Below, one piece after another: positions 23,522 through 31,711 of a stretch of DNA of 63,538 bases. Position 1 is the stretch's first letter. Each line of letters begins with the position of its first letter. This DNA is from Desulfuromonadales bacterium (GTDB taxonomy: Bacteria > Desulfobacterota > Desulfuromonadia > Desulfuromonadales > BM103): positions 1 through 63,538 of the forward strand of contig JAMONP010000102.1 in the NCBI GenBank assembly GCA_027065695.1, read 5' to 3'. The notes beneath the pieces are model-generated. The model made no database searches, was not told the DNA's origin, and saw only the letters and a list, made by a program, of their open reading frames with translations. The translations under genes were made by a program, and so were the position numbers.

Positions 23522-24475
23522 TTATCCAGGCAACCTATAGCCCAATTTACTGGCAAGAGGATCGACGGCCTGTCGCAAACGATTCAGCTCTCGCGGTGCA
23601 ACAGGAGCATTACCCATTGCCGATAGGATAGAGGGCTTAGAAATCTTCTTCTTTAAAACATCCTCACGAATCTGAATACCAAGGAAGTCTTCGATCCTTT
23701 TCAGTATTTTGCCACCCTCGCAGAGTTCTTCATAACTCAAGAGAAGGCTTTGCACTTTACAATGACCGTCTAGGTACCCATTCAGTAAGCTTGCCCATTT
23801 CTTACCAAACTGTTTTGCTGTATAGACCGGCTTGTCCGGCCACCTCGTGTACCAATGGTTTCCCTTGTATGACTTATAGGCTTCGTATGGGTTTCTGTAG
23901 AGGAAAATAAACCTTGCCTCGGGAAAAAGCCATTGCAGATAAATAGCATGCTGCATGTTGAGACGAACCTCTTTAATCCCCCAGCGCTTGTACCCTTGGT
24001 CTGTTGCTGGAGATTCAAATAATGACTGAAAAAATGCAACGTGAGCTTGCAGTAAATATCGAGCATCCGGATAAAGGTTGGCAATCCAGGCATCGCTCAG
24101 GTCTTGCTTCTTGAAGGTAGCTGCGTCCCGGAACCAGATCGGATCGGGAGATTCCCGAGTGATGCCCCTGAGTGGTCGAGACAATTGCTCAATCATTTGG
24201 TTCTGGGAGTAGGGTTCACCCCAGACCATAAACTCACCGGAAGACATCAACAGCCGCTGCAACAGGGTCGACCCCGATCTCCATCCTGCTGCCAATATGA
24301 ACACAGGGTTTGACGTGCAATTGTTCTCTATGTCAGGCCACCTGTCGTGAAAGGCCGAAATTGCATCTTCCAGTTCAGGTTGCCGGCCTGAAGCCTTGTG
24401 AGCCATATAAAAACTATTCAGACTGCCGAGATGAGCCTCAAACAGGAGCTGCCAGATTTTTGCAACCAATGTCAT
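23522..24475 (-). CDS. Sulfotransferase-family protein
   Basis: This 317-residue protein carries the 5'-phosphosulfate loop ILAAGWRSGSTLLQRLL (near residue 60) and the 3'-phosphate region RFIFLYRNPYEAYKSYKGN. Both bind PAPS in sulfotransferases. The remaining sequence suits the Sulfotransfer_3 group. It is the last gene of the accessory operon. Its target could be the glycan or peptide made by the neighbouring genes, but the acceptor is not evident. It begins 50 bases after the 66-aa gene. Confidence 0.8.
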   Translation of the reverse strand: MTLVAKIWQLLFEAHLGSLNSFYMAHKASGRQPELEDAISAFHDRWPDIENNCTSNPVFILAAGWRSGSTLLQRLLMSSGEFMVWGEPYSQNQMIEQLSRPLRGITRESPDPIWFRDAATFKKQDLSDAWIANLYPDARYLLQAHVAFFQSLFESPATDQGYKRWGIKEVRLNMQHAIYLQWLFPEARFIFLYRNPYEAYKSYKGNHWYTRWPDKPVYTAKQFGKKWASLLNGYLDGHCKVQSLLLSYEELCEGGKILKRIEDFLGIQIREDVLKKKISKPSILSAMGNAPVAPRELNRLRQAVDPLASKLGYRLPG

Positions 24476-24525
24476 ATATCACCAGGGTCATTAACCTTCA
24501 TAGGTTGGACGGCCAGACCAGAAAA

Positions 24526-24726
24526 TCACGCGTTGATTTTAAACATCAGGTTTCTATGCTCGATAAAAGTTCCCAAGCCTTTTTCAGGCTTTACAAACTG
24601 GAGAATCTTTTCAAGCTCATGTGTCTTGATGAAGTCAGTTAGCCTGCTCCCCTGCACCAGGGACATCCATGGCAAATCACCCAATTCCTGCTTGATCATT
24701 GCCGGACTTAATCGACGATTGCTCAT
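24526..24726 (-). CDS. 66-residue unknown protein in the HprK/PqqD operon
   Basis: This is a 66-residue protein from the ATG at 24726, with AGGA about 6 bases upstream; an ATG at 24741 would add five residues but lacks a ribosome-binding site. The sequence begins MSNRRLSPAMIKQEL and ends IEHRNLMFKINA, with no signal peptide, membrane helix or motif I know. It lies between the nucleotidyltransferase and the sulfotransferase in a tightly packed operon. It could be a precursor peptide, an accessory subunit, or the remnant of a larger gene. Confidence 0.5.
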   Translation of the reverse strand: MSNRRLSPAMIKQELGDLPWMSLVQGSRLTDFIKTHELEKILQFVKPEKGLGTFIEHRNLMFKINA

Positions 24727-24743
24727 AGCGGATCCTGACATAA

Positions 24744-25889
24744 TCAATTGCTGAAGCGTTTAAATCCTTGCCGGATAGCGTAACCATACATCTCGTAGAG
24801 GCTGGTTTTTTTGGCAGTATGTTGCATAACTTTGAGGAAAGTTGCGAAGCCACCCGGTACATTTTCACGGCTGATCCAATGACGATAGGTCTGATACAGC
24901 AAACGAAACTCCATACCAAGGCCACGCTTGCTGAGAGGGGCGTTCTGAGCCCGGAGCATAAACTTCTCAATATTGTCGTGCGGGAGGCTCCGGAGTTTTT
25001 GCAGGCAATCTGCCGGAACAGAGATGGCAAAGGACTCATGGAGATAGGTCAGGGCGTCCCTCAAGGCGAGACCCAGAGCACGACTTTGCGATTCTCGAAC
25101 CAGAAGATCCCAATCCAGGCGCTCACCAGTTGCACGGATGATGGTCACAGCGTCAGCAACCCACCGGATGGGAGGGATTTCATTCCAGGCTGCTCCATGC
25201 CCGCAGATATGCAGCAGATGGTCAGCTGGCGACAAGGTCAGGGTTCGTAAATTATTATAAGTGAAGGGCTCCGCCCTGTCCCAAAGGCCTTGATCACAAT
25301 GTTGTGAGGCACAGGTTGGGAAAAGGTGCCAGTGGACATCAATCTCGCGCTGATCACTGTCGCGAAAGCCATGACTGGTGGCAAAGGAAAGATAAGAGTC
25401 ACTCAGGTCATCAAAACTCGGGAAGTAGATCGGTTGCCATCGGTTTTCTCGAAGCAAGCGCAGGGCCTTGTCACGATCCCCCGGCGAGATCAGGATATCG
25501 AAGTCACTCATGGGGCGTAAACCGAGATCACCGTAATAAAGCAGACTCAACGGGGCACCCTTGAGCACCAGAGTGCGTATTCCATCCGCCGCAAATATCT
25601 GCAGCAAACGTGTCATATGGTGGAACAACACCTGGTTACGTACCCAGAAGTGGCGGTGGACCCCCTTGAGTTTGGCAAGGCATGGATCGTCTATCTGCAA
25701 CTCGTTCAGCTTCTTGCTGAGCAGTGGTAGCAGGCGAAACGAGCCCTGGTCGAGATTGTCAATATCGGCATGTTTCCATTTCTCCCAGGCCTCACGAGCA
25801 GCATCAGCCTCGAGCAAACAGGCTTCAAGCAGATTTTGTTGATCAGGGCTCGGCCAGTAGCCGGAAGATTTATTTTCAGCATTAAACAT
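24744..25889 (-). CDS. Nucleotidyltransferase-family protein (PF14907 type)
   Basis: This is a 381-residue protein from the ATG at 25889; the longer frame overlaps the upstream glycosyltransferase and is rejected. The core GIRTLVLKGAPLSLLYYGD then LRPMSDFDILI is the family's nucleotidyltransferase motif, with the D-x-D pair in SDFDI. Late segments DVHWHLF and LLHICGHGAAW are also family-typical. Relatives act as tailoring enzymes in some peptide clusters (for example lasso-peptide clusters with HprK-like kinases) and occur in HPr-rel-A loci. It lies 5 bases after a GT2 stop. Confidence 0.8.
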   Translation of the reverse strand: MFNAENKSSGYWPSPDQQNLLEACLLEADAAREAWEKWKHADIDNLDQGSFRLLPLLSKKLNELQIDDPCLAKLKGVHRHFWVRNQVLFHHMTRLLQIFAADGIRTLVLKGAPLSLLYYGDLGLRPMSDFDILISPGDRDKALRLLRENRWQPIYFPSFDDLSDSYLSFATSHGFRDSDQREIDVHWHLFPTCASQHCDQGLWDRAEPFTYNNLRTLTLSPADHLLHICGHGAAWNEIPPIRWVADAVTIIRATGERLDWDLLVRESQSRALGLALRDALTYLHESFAISVPADCLQKLRSLPHDNIEKFMLRAQNAPLSKRGLGMEFRLLYQTYRHWISRENVPGGFATFLKVMQHTAKKTSLYEMYGYAIRQGFKRFSN

Positions 25890-25894
25890 GAAGA

Positions 25895-26608
25895 TCAGAC
25901 TCTCTTCTGTTGACGCCGCCGATCCAGCAAACGTTTCATGACGCGGGCGTATTCGCTGCGACTTTCCGCCGCAGTGCGTCCCATGTTGGTTGCATGAATC
26001 CGCCTGAGGTAAACAACCTCCGGCAACATGCACATTTTCAGGCCGGCATCAATGGCTCGTGCATGCCATTCCAGGCATTCACCCATACGGATAGACGGAT
26101 CGTAAAGACCTGCCTTGAGAAAAGATTCTCGTTTAACCAGTCGACTACCAGCCAGATATGCCGGCATCGGTTTCTCCGGCAGTTTCAGCTTCGATCTTTC
26201 AGTTTCATCTAGTGATTGGCAGTAAAATTGCGTGGCATGACCAAAGACCATATCCAGTTCGGGTTTCTTGACAAAAGCTGCCAACTGCATTTCAAGCTTA
26301 TTCGCGACCCAGAGGTCGTCGTGATCAAGAAACGCCAGGTATTCACCACTGGAGGCCTGTATGCCTGTGTTCCGTGCCGTTGCTGCGCCTGAATTGCCTT
26401 GCCGAAGACTGGTTATGCTCGAGCCGTAAGACTCGACCAGATCAACGGTCTTATCCGTTGATCCGTCGTCGACGACAATAACTTCAGCGGGCTGGTACGT
26501 CTGGCTGGAGATGCTATCCAGAGCTTCTATGATATACCTTTCCCCGTTGTAGACAGGAAGGATAACACTGACTGCAACTTGCGGAAGTTGTACCGTGCTA
26601 TCGGTCAT
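25895..26608 (-). CDS. Glycosyltransferase family 2 (copy C)
   Basis: This 237-residue GT-A fold protein shows VSVILPVYNGERYIIEALDS, the nucleotide-sugar motif EVIVVDDGSTDKT, and the metal-binding DHDDLW in YLAFLDHDDLW. It lacks a membrane segment. It overlaps the preceding GT2 by 4 bases (ATGA), so it is translationally coupled. It is very similar in layout to the two GT2 genes before it; they may be paralogues from local duplication. The sugar and acceptor are unknown. Confidence 0.85.
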   Translation of the reverse strand: MTDSTVQLPQVAVSVILPVYNGERYIIEALDSISSQTYQPAEVIVVDDGSTDKTVDLVESYGSSITSLRQGNSGAATARNTGIQASSGEYLAFLDHDDLWVANKLEMQLAAFVKKPELDMVFGHATQFYCQSLDETERSKLKLPEKPMPAYLAGSRLVKRESFLKAGLYDPSIRMGECLEWHARAIDAGLKMCMLPEVVYLRRIHATNMGRTAAESRSEYARVMKRLLDRRRQQKRV

Positions 26609-27297
26609 GAGGCCTGCCGCTTTCGCTTGATGGAGGCTCGCAGCAGTTGGGTAATTTCTTTATGACAAACTTCGACCTGCTGAGACTCATTTTCTGCATG
26701 TACCCGCTTGTGCAACAGGATCTCCGCCAGAGTCTCCAGGGTGATCCCGAGGTCTTTTGCCCGACTGAGCCAGTCCGTGTCACTGCCGCAGCGGAAGGAT
26801 TCGTCAAACATGCCAACTTGTGAAAAAGCGTTTTTACGAACCAGCCAGACACCGGGGACAAATGACGGGTGGGGCTTGCTGAGCATTTCCGGCTTAAGCC
26901 ACCCCGGCCGGCTTGACCCAGGCTCAAGAAACATCTCCTCATGGGCAAGCACCATGTCCAGATCCGGTCGTTCCTGCAGATATGCCACCTGCCGGGTCAG
27001 TTTGTCGGCTGTCCACCGGTCATCCTGATCAATAAACGCCAACAGGCCACCATTAGCATACTGCAGCCCTGTGTTCCTGGCATTCGCAACGCCTTGATTT
27101 TCCTGTTGAATCAACTTGATTTTGGAAAACGGGGCCAGCTTTTCCACGGTCGAATCGGTCGAACCGTCGTCAACAACAATCAGCTCGATAGACTGATAGG
27201 TCTGCTGCAGAACACTTTCAACCGCTTGTCGGACGTAGCGCTCGCCATTATATGTCGGCATGATAACCGACACCATCGCCTGACTGGTTGTTTCCAT
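26605..27297 (-). CDS. Glycosyltransferase family 2 (copy B)
   Basis: This 230-residue protein has VSVIMPTYNGERYVRQAVES, IELIVVDDGSTDSTV and the catalytic IDQDDRW. It is a soluble GT-A fold enzyme. Compared with copies A and C it shares most positions in the first 110 residues but diverges in the acceptor-side half, suggesting different acceptors. It starts 16 bases after copy A and overlaps copy C by 4 bases. Confidence 0.85.
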   Translation of the reverse strand: METTSQAMVSVIMPTYNGERYVRQAVESVLQQTYQSIELIVVDDGSTDSTVEKLAPFSKIKLIQQENQGVANARNTGLQYANGGLLAFIDQDDRWTADKLTRQVAYLQERPDLDMVLAHEEMFLEPGSSRPGWLKPEMLSKPHPSFVPGVWLVRKNAFSQVGMFDESFRCGSDTDWLSRAKDLGITLETLAEILLHKRVHAENESQQVEVCHKEITQLLRASIKRKRQAS

Positions 27298-27313
27298 GGT
27301 CTATAGCTCCTGT

Positions 27314-28024
27314 TCAGTGGTCATGGCTTCGGGAGGCCTTTCGTTTCCGATCGATAGCCATCTTCATGACGTGCAGCATGTTCAGCTCCTGAGGACTGCG
27401 GTTAGCCGTGACATTGGCTCCATGGCGGCGATGATATTGCGTGACCTGTTTGATGACCTGCATGCTGACGCCGAGTTCACGTGCCCGCAAAAGCCAATCG
27501 ACATCTTCACTGAAACGCAGGGTCGGGTCAAGGAGTCCAACCCGCTCAAACACACTGCGTCTATAGAGTGTGCCGCCGAGATTGGCAAACAGAAACGGTT
27601 TGCCAACCGGTTCGAATCGATGTCGCTCCGTGTCTTTTTCTGTTTGCTCAAGAACCTGGGTCAGACCTTTAACGATCTCCAGATCGGGACGATCGACAAA
27701 GCACAGTAATTGATGGTTCAGTTGTCCGGGAGACCAGAGATCGTCCGCATCGAGAAAACCAATAATGTCATGAGTTGCCAATTGCAAGCCCCGGTTCCTT
27801 GCCGCCGCCGGGCCTTGGTTCTCCTGGTAGACATAGTGGGTCCGGTTTGACCCGATCGCCCTGACAAGCGCACCTGTGTCATCTGTCGAACCATCGTCAA
27901 CAACCAGGATTTCATCCGGCTGCGCCCCCTGATTCAAAAGGCTTTCGATTGCTTCAGCAAGAAAGTGTCCCGAGTTGTAGCTGGGGATAATCATGCTTAC
28001 GGCGTTGTCAGCAGGACGGATCAT
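27314..28024 (-). CDS. Glycosyltransferase family 2 (copy A)
   Basis: This 236-residue protein has VSMIIPSYNSGHFLAEAIES, EILVVDDGSTDDTGA and GFLDADDLW. It begins at ATG 28024, overlapping the kinase stop by 4 bases (ATGA). Together with copies B and C it forms a run of three tandem GT2 genes directly downstream of the HprK-related kinase. Confidence 0.85.
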   Translation of the reverse strand: MIRPADNAVSMIIPSYNSGHFLAEAIESLLNQGAQPDEILVVDDGSTDDTGALVRAIGSNRTHYVYQENQGPAAARNRGLQLATHDIIGFLDADDLWSPGQLNHQLLCFVDRPDLEIVKGLTQVLEQTEKDTERHRFEPVGKPFLFANLGGTLYRRSVFERVGLLDPTLRFSEDVDWLLRARELGVSMQVIKQVTQYHRRHGANVTANRSPQELNMLHVMKMAIDRKRKASRSHDH

Positions 28025-29085
28025 CGTTGTTGCTCACTCAGGAACCGTCTGATTGCAGCAGTGACACCGTGCAGGTCTGTGCCCAAGTTCAACTGGTAAC
28101 AGGGAATCTGCCGAAGCAGTTTCGCCATTACAGCAAAACCCTCATGGCCTGCTCCACACAACTGAAACAGGGAGCTCGGTGCCAGTGCGCGCATGGCTAC
28201 GGCAGAAGAAATCGGCTCCAGGGAGGTATCGACAAGCCCGGTCACGCGTGGTAGGAAAACCCCCTTCAGAGGAAAACCTGACGTCAGCTTATCTGGCACT
28301 TGTTCATGGAGAAAAACCAGAGCCTTCTCTTCAATCCGCGCCGAAGGCAGTGCAAATAATCTGCCGAGCGCAGGAAACCTCTCCAGGTTGTCGGGGTTGA
28401 GCTTTGCTGAATTGTAAAGGCTGTGGACAAAAGGCTCCGGTTCTACTTCCAACAGGCAGTAGTCATCTCCGGCATAGAGCAGATCCGAATCAAGACAGGC
28501 AAGAGCGGTCGTTGATTTCCCTGAACCACCCTTGCCAACCAGCAGGATTCCACCTTCAGGATAACCGACAGCAGCAGCGTGGACAAGTTGCCGCTGTTGT
28601 CCTGAAAACCACCAGTTCAGCAGAGCCAGCAAGGGCGCACCTGATTCCCATATAGCAAGAGTGGCGGCATCCCGAACCCAGAAAACCCCCTTTCCCATCT
28701 GCCGATCCAGCATGTTGAGGACACCGGAACCGAGGAAATAGGCCGTACGAATACGATCATCATTGTAGCCACGAACCTCGCCACGCTCGACGCAATCTTC
28801 CAGACGCCAGGGCGGAGGGGGCATAGGCTGGCCGGTTGATACACTGTCCCAGAAGGCAATGGACAGATCAGGCTGTACCGGCTCCTTAGCCACCTGCAGA
28901 TGATGAAGTGCCGGGAGGATTTGCCTTGCCAGGGACTCCCCGGCAAACTTCAATGAAAACAGGTTCCCGGCAACATAAAAATCATGCTCAATCTGCCTGC
29001 CAACCTTCTGGCAGGCACCAGTATAGACGTTTTCCAGCTGCCAAAAAAATTCAGCAGGGGTGTTGTCAGTAGATGTTTGCTTCAC
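28021..29085 (-). CDS. HprK-related kinase (HPr-rel-A type)
   Basis: This 354-residue protein starts at GTG 29085. The Walker A loop is GILLVGKGGSGKSTTAL (near residue 175) and a Walker-B-like YAGDDYCLLE follows, as in HPr kinase/phosphorylase-like proteins. The N-terminal part has no HPr-kinase sensory domain. In HPr-rel-A loci such kinases sit next to a PqqD protein, as here (8-base gap). In lasso-peptide clusters related kinases phosphorylate a Ser on the precursor peptide; whether this one phosphorylates a protein, a peptide or a small molecule is unknown. Confidence 0.8.
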   Translation of the reverse strand: MKQTSTDNTPAEFFWQLENVYTGACQKVGRQIEHDFYVAGNLFSLKFAGESLARQILPALHHLQVAKEPVQPDLSIAFWDSVSTGQPMPPPPWRLEDCVERGEVRGYNDDRIRTAYFLGSGVLNMLDRQMGKGVFWVRDAATLAIWESGAPLLALLNWWFSGQQRQLVHAAAVGYPEGGILLVGKGGSGKSTTALACLDSDLLYAGDDYCLLEVEPEPFVHSLYNSAKLNPDNLERFPALGRLFALPSARIEEKALVFLHEQVPDKLTSGFPLKGVFLPRVTGLVDTSLEPISSAVAMRALAPSSLFQLCGAGHEGFAVMAKLLRQIPCYQLNLGTDLHGVTAAIRRFLSEQQR

Positions 29086-29093
29086 GCTGGCCC

Positions 29094-29555
29094 CTACTTG
29101 TGAGGATTGTCACCACCCATGGGGTGGGGCCAGCCACTTTCATCGACCTCGTGGATCGGGTCGAGCAGCAAAAGATCCTGCATATCAGTGAACTTCTCCA
29201 GTTCCGGCGCAACAAACGATAGTTTCCCTTTCGCATCTCCCTCAACGAAAGCAGGACCTTCTGAGTCATGGGGGGGAGACGACCCTGTCCGCACCAGATC
29301 TTCGTTGGACAATTCATCCAAAAAGTCTCTAACCGCCGGTTCCAAACCGGTCATATCTCCTACCAGACGGGCACGCAGGAAGCAGCACAGAGCCTCCAGA
29401 CTACACCCTGCTTCAACGCAATCCCAGATCATACCGCCAACAGGATTGAAGGCATAATAACAACCTGTTTCCAGGTTCACCACGACCATTTCATCATCAA
29501 AATTTTCATGGACAATATTGGGGCCGGACACACTGAAATAATTCTCTGTACTCAT
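29094..29555 (-). CDS. PqqD-family protein with conserved-looking C-terminal tail
   Basis: This is a 153-residue protein from the ATG at 29555, with GAGGTG just upstream; a GTG at 29561 also keeps the frame. Residues about 10-90 are a PqqD-like winged-helix domain: DEMVVVNLETGCYYAFNPVGGMIWDCV. PqqD domains bind leader peptides of ribosomally made peptides. The extra tail (about residues 112-153) contains PELEKFTDMQDLLLLDPIHE and then GWPHP, a dense motif I associate with HPr-rel-A PqqD proteins. The tail could be a substrate or core peptide carried by its own recognition domain. This is inference. Confidence 0.8.
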   Translation of the reverse strand: MSTENYFSVSGPNIVHENFDDEMVVVNLETGCYYAFNPVGGMIWDCVEAGCSLEALCCFLRARLVGDMTGLEPAVRDFLDELSNEDLVRTGSSPPHDSEGPAFVEGDAKGKLSFVAPELEKFTDMQDLLLLDPIHEVDESGWPHPMGGDNPHK

Positions 29556-29606
29556 TTTCACCTCATATCTGAAAAATACTGTTGCGAGTAAAAACCTGGC
29601 CAGCGA

Positions 29607-30671
29607 CTAATACGGCTCGCGCAACGCTTTAATCTGCCTGGCTCCTATCTCAAGGGGTAGATATTCCAACCCCATTTTATGTTTAAAAATTTGCGGCCAG
29701 ACCTCATCTGCCTGCTGATTGCTCCCATGACGGTCAAACAATTCCTGTAACAGGTCAATGAACGTTTGTCGATGCTGATTTATCTTGTCAATGACTCTCT
29801 GCCGAATCACTTCGGGTGGAATGTTGCGACTTAACATTTCTGCAACTCCAGAGCTTACAGCCTCAGGGTTGTCCTCAACGATAAGGGCATAATCATCCTC
29901 AAAAAAGACATCTCGCCCCCCTTTGCTTAACGTTGACACCACCGGCAACCCACAGAGTAAATACTGGATGCTGGCGTACATGGCACCTTCAACAGCTGAC
30001 AAACAGAGCCCTAGCCTCGACTGAGTTAAAACTTTGACAACCTCATTGTTTGATAAAAAACTGAAATCATCACTAAGAGGATCATTCAACCAACAGGCGT
30101 GGGCCAAAACCTGCCGCACTCGTTTTGCGTATCCTGCGTTGAAAAGAACAGGGTGGCGAAATGAAATCAGGGAGAGGTTGTCGATGCCCACGGCTAATTC
30201 ATGGCGTTTATATGGCGCTATGTTGGCATCATAAACAGCATCATAAAGCTTATCAACGCTAGAATCCGGCTGGAATATTTTCTCGTCAACCCAGCAGTTG
30301 TGGTTACAGAAAACGGCCTCAAGCCCGGCGCCTTTGAACAATTCTAATTCCCTGACAGAGTTACACAGATATATATAGTTGTGATGCGGAAAACTTCTGT
30401 TTTTACGCTGTTCGAATTTCATTACTGCTCTGATCGACTTCGCAGTCTCCCGGCTACCCCAGAGGTTAAACAGGAAATAGCCTGGCGTATCACCGACAGC
30501 CTCGTGTAAAGGTGTCAGATCACGATCATGAAGAGCAAGCAAAAGAATTGCCGGGGAGCCGTTTAGTACCCGAAAAAACGCGCTCCCTTGCTCACCAGCA
30601 TTGTGAAACCGATGTTTGACAAGGGCCTGAGTCAGGAGAAGATAATATTGAATTTTTTCTCGAAAATTCAC
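29607..30671 (-). CDS. Glycosyltransferase, GT-B fold (family 1/4-like)
   Basis: This 354-residue protein starts at GTG 30671 and overlaps the upstream GT2 by 4 bases. The C-terminal half has the GT-B pattern: LGLCLSAVEGAMYASIQYLL, then CGLPVVSTLSKGGRDVF with the glycosyl-nucleotide-binding region, and a DNPEAVSSGV helix. The N-terminal half is less typical. No membrane segment is visible. The donor sugar is unknown. It directly precedes the PqqD gene (about 50-base gap). Confidence 0.7.
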   Translation of the reverse strand: MNFREKIQYYLLLTQALVKHRFHNAGEQGSAFFRVLNGSPAILLLALHDRDLTPLHEAVGDTPGYFLFNLWGSRETAKSIRAVMKFEQRKNRSFPHHNYIYLCNSVRELELFKGAGLEAVFCNHNCWVDEKIFQPDSSVDKLYDAVYDANIAPYKRHELAVGIDNLSLISFRHPVLFNAGYAKRVRQVLAHACWLNDPLSDDFSFLSNNEVVKVLTQSRLGLCLSAVEGAMYASIQYLLCGLPVVSTLSKGGRDVFFEDDYALIVEDNPEAVSSGVAEMLSRNIPPEVIRQRVIDKINQHRQTFIDLLQELFDRHGSNQQADEVWPQIFKHKMGLEYLPLEIGARQIKALREPY

Positions 30672-31609
30672 TTAAAAATCGTCCTTTGCCAGGAAGCTAT
30701 GGCCTCTGCCTGCCGATAGCCGAGCAGAAAAGACATGACCCGCATCTTCACTGTTGATGGGGGGACAAAATGCGGCTCAAGACGTTTGATCCGAGCATAT
30801 ATCTTTTCAAAAAAATCCCGCTCTACATCATAAAAATATGTCGCTTCCCAGAAATACGCCTTTAGAATGGCGCGTTTCCTCACCTTCGTCAAAGTACCAT
30901 GTTCTCGCCAGTGATCTTCGATTTCACTGAGATTAAGAAAATGGTCCTTTGTAAAAGCTGTCCTGTCTCGTTTTGAAAAGCTCTCCGGATATTCACGGTA
31001 TTGCGCCAGAACCTCGGGGATATGAACAAATTTGGCCCGGGAGAATGCCATATCCATCATATATCGGCTATCTTCACATGTTTTAAGGTGGGTCTTCCAG
31101 CCACCGATATTGTCATGATTTTTGCGTGAATAAAGCAGGCAGACCGGCGGACACCAGAACCCTGCAGAAATCGCTGCCTCTACGTCTGGACTGACGTCCT
31201 CGATGGACCGGCAGACCATTTCGCCCTCGACATCAACATGCAACCTTTGCCAGTTACAGTAGGCGACGTCAGCTCCTGTTTCTTCAAGCACTGCAACCTT
31301 GCGGCCCAGACTCTCCGGCAGAAGCAGGTCATCACTGTCGAGGTATTGCAGGTATATGCCGCGGGCATGTGTGGTTCCCAGGTTACGAGCGGCGCTTACT
31401 CCCCGGTTTTCGGTGACGTAAAACCGAATTTGTTCCGGATACCTCTCACCGTACTCGGCGAGGATGTCCTGCGTACCGTCATCTGACCCATCATTAATCG
31501 CGATGATTTCCCAGTCTGTATAGGTTTGCTGCAACACACTATCGAGCGTCTGACGCAGGAAGCGCTCGGAATTGTAGCAAGGGATAATGACAGTTATGAC
31601 TGGATTCAT
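30668..31609 (-). CDS. Glycosyltransferase family 2 (first gene of operon)
   Basis: This 313-residue protein has VITVIIPCYNSERFLRQTLD, EIIAINDGSDDGT and the DxD motif YLDSDDLLL. It is longer than the three tandem GT2 copies, with a C-terminal helical tail (RAILKAYFWEATYFY). It is the most upstream gene of the accessory operon; the 102 bases before it, after the uvrA stop, should hold the operon promoter unless it is read through from uvrA. No clear promoter or terminator was seen there. Confidence 0.85.
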   Translation of the reverse strand: MNPVITVIIPCYNSERFLRQTLDSVLQQTYTDWEIIAINDGSDDGTQDILAEYGERYPEQIRFYVTENRGVSAARNLGTTHARGIYLQYLDSDDLLLPESLGRKVAVLEETGADVAYCNWQRLHVDVEGEMVCRSIEDVSPDVEAAISAGFWCPPVCLLYSRKNHDNIGGWKTHLKTCEDSRYMMDMAFSRAKFVHIPEVLAQYREYPESFSKRDRTAFTKDHFLNLSEIEDHWREHGTLTKVRKRAILKAYFWEATYFYDVERDFFEKIYARIKRLEPHFVPPSTVKMRVMSFLLGYRQAEAIASWQRTIFK

Positions 31610-31711
31610 GGCTGTGTATGATGAGTTCTAGGGAAGCCGACTACGTTGTACAGCTGACTCCGGGAGAGTCTATCAGACTTGACGGACCTTGAAAGCTTAA
31701 ATGTAGTTTTT

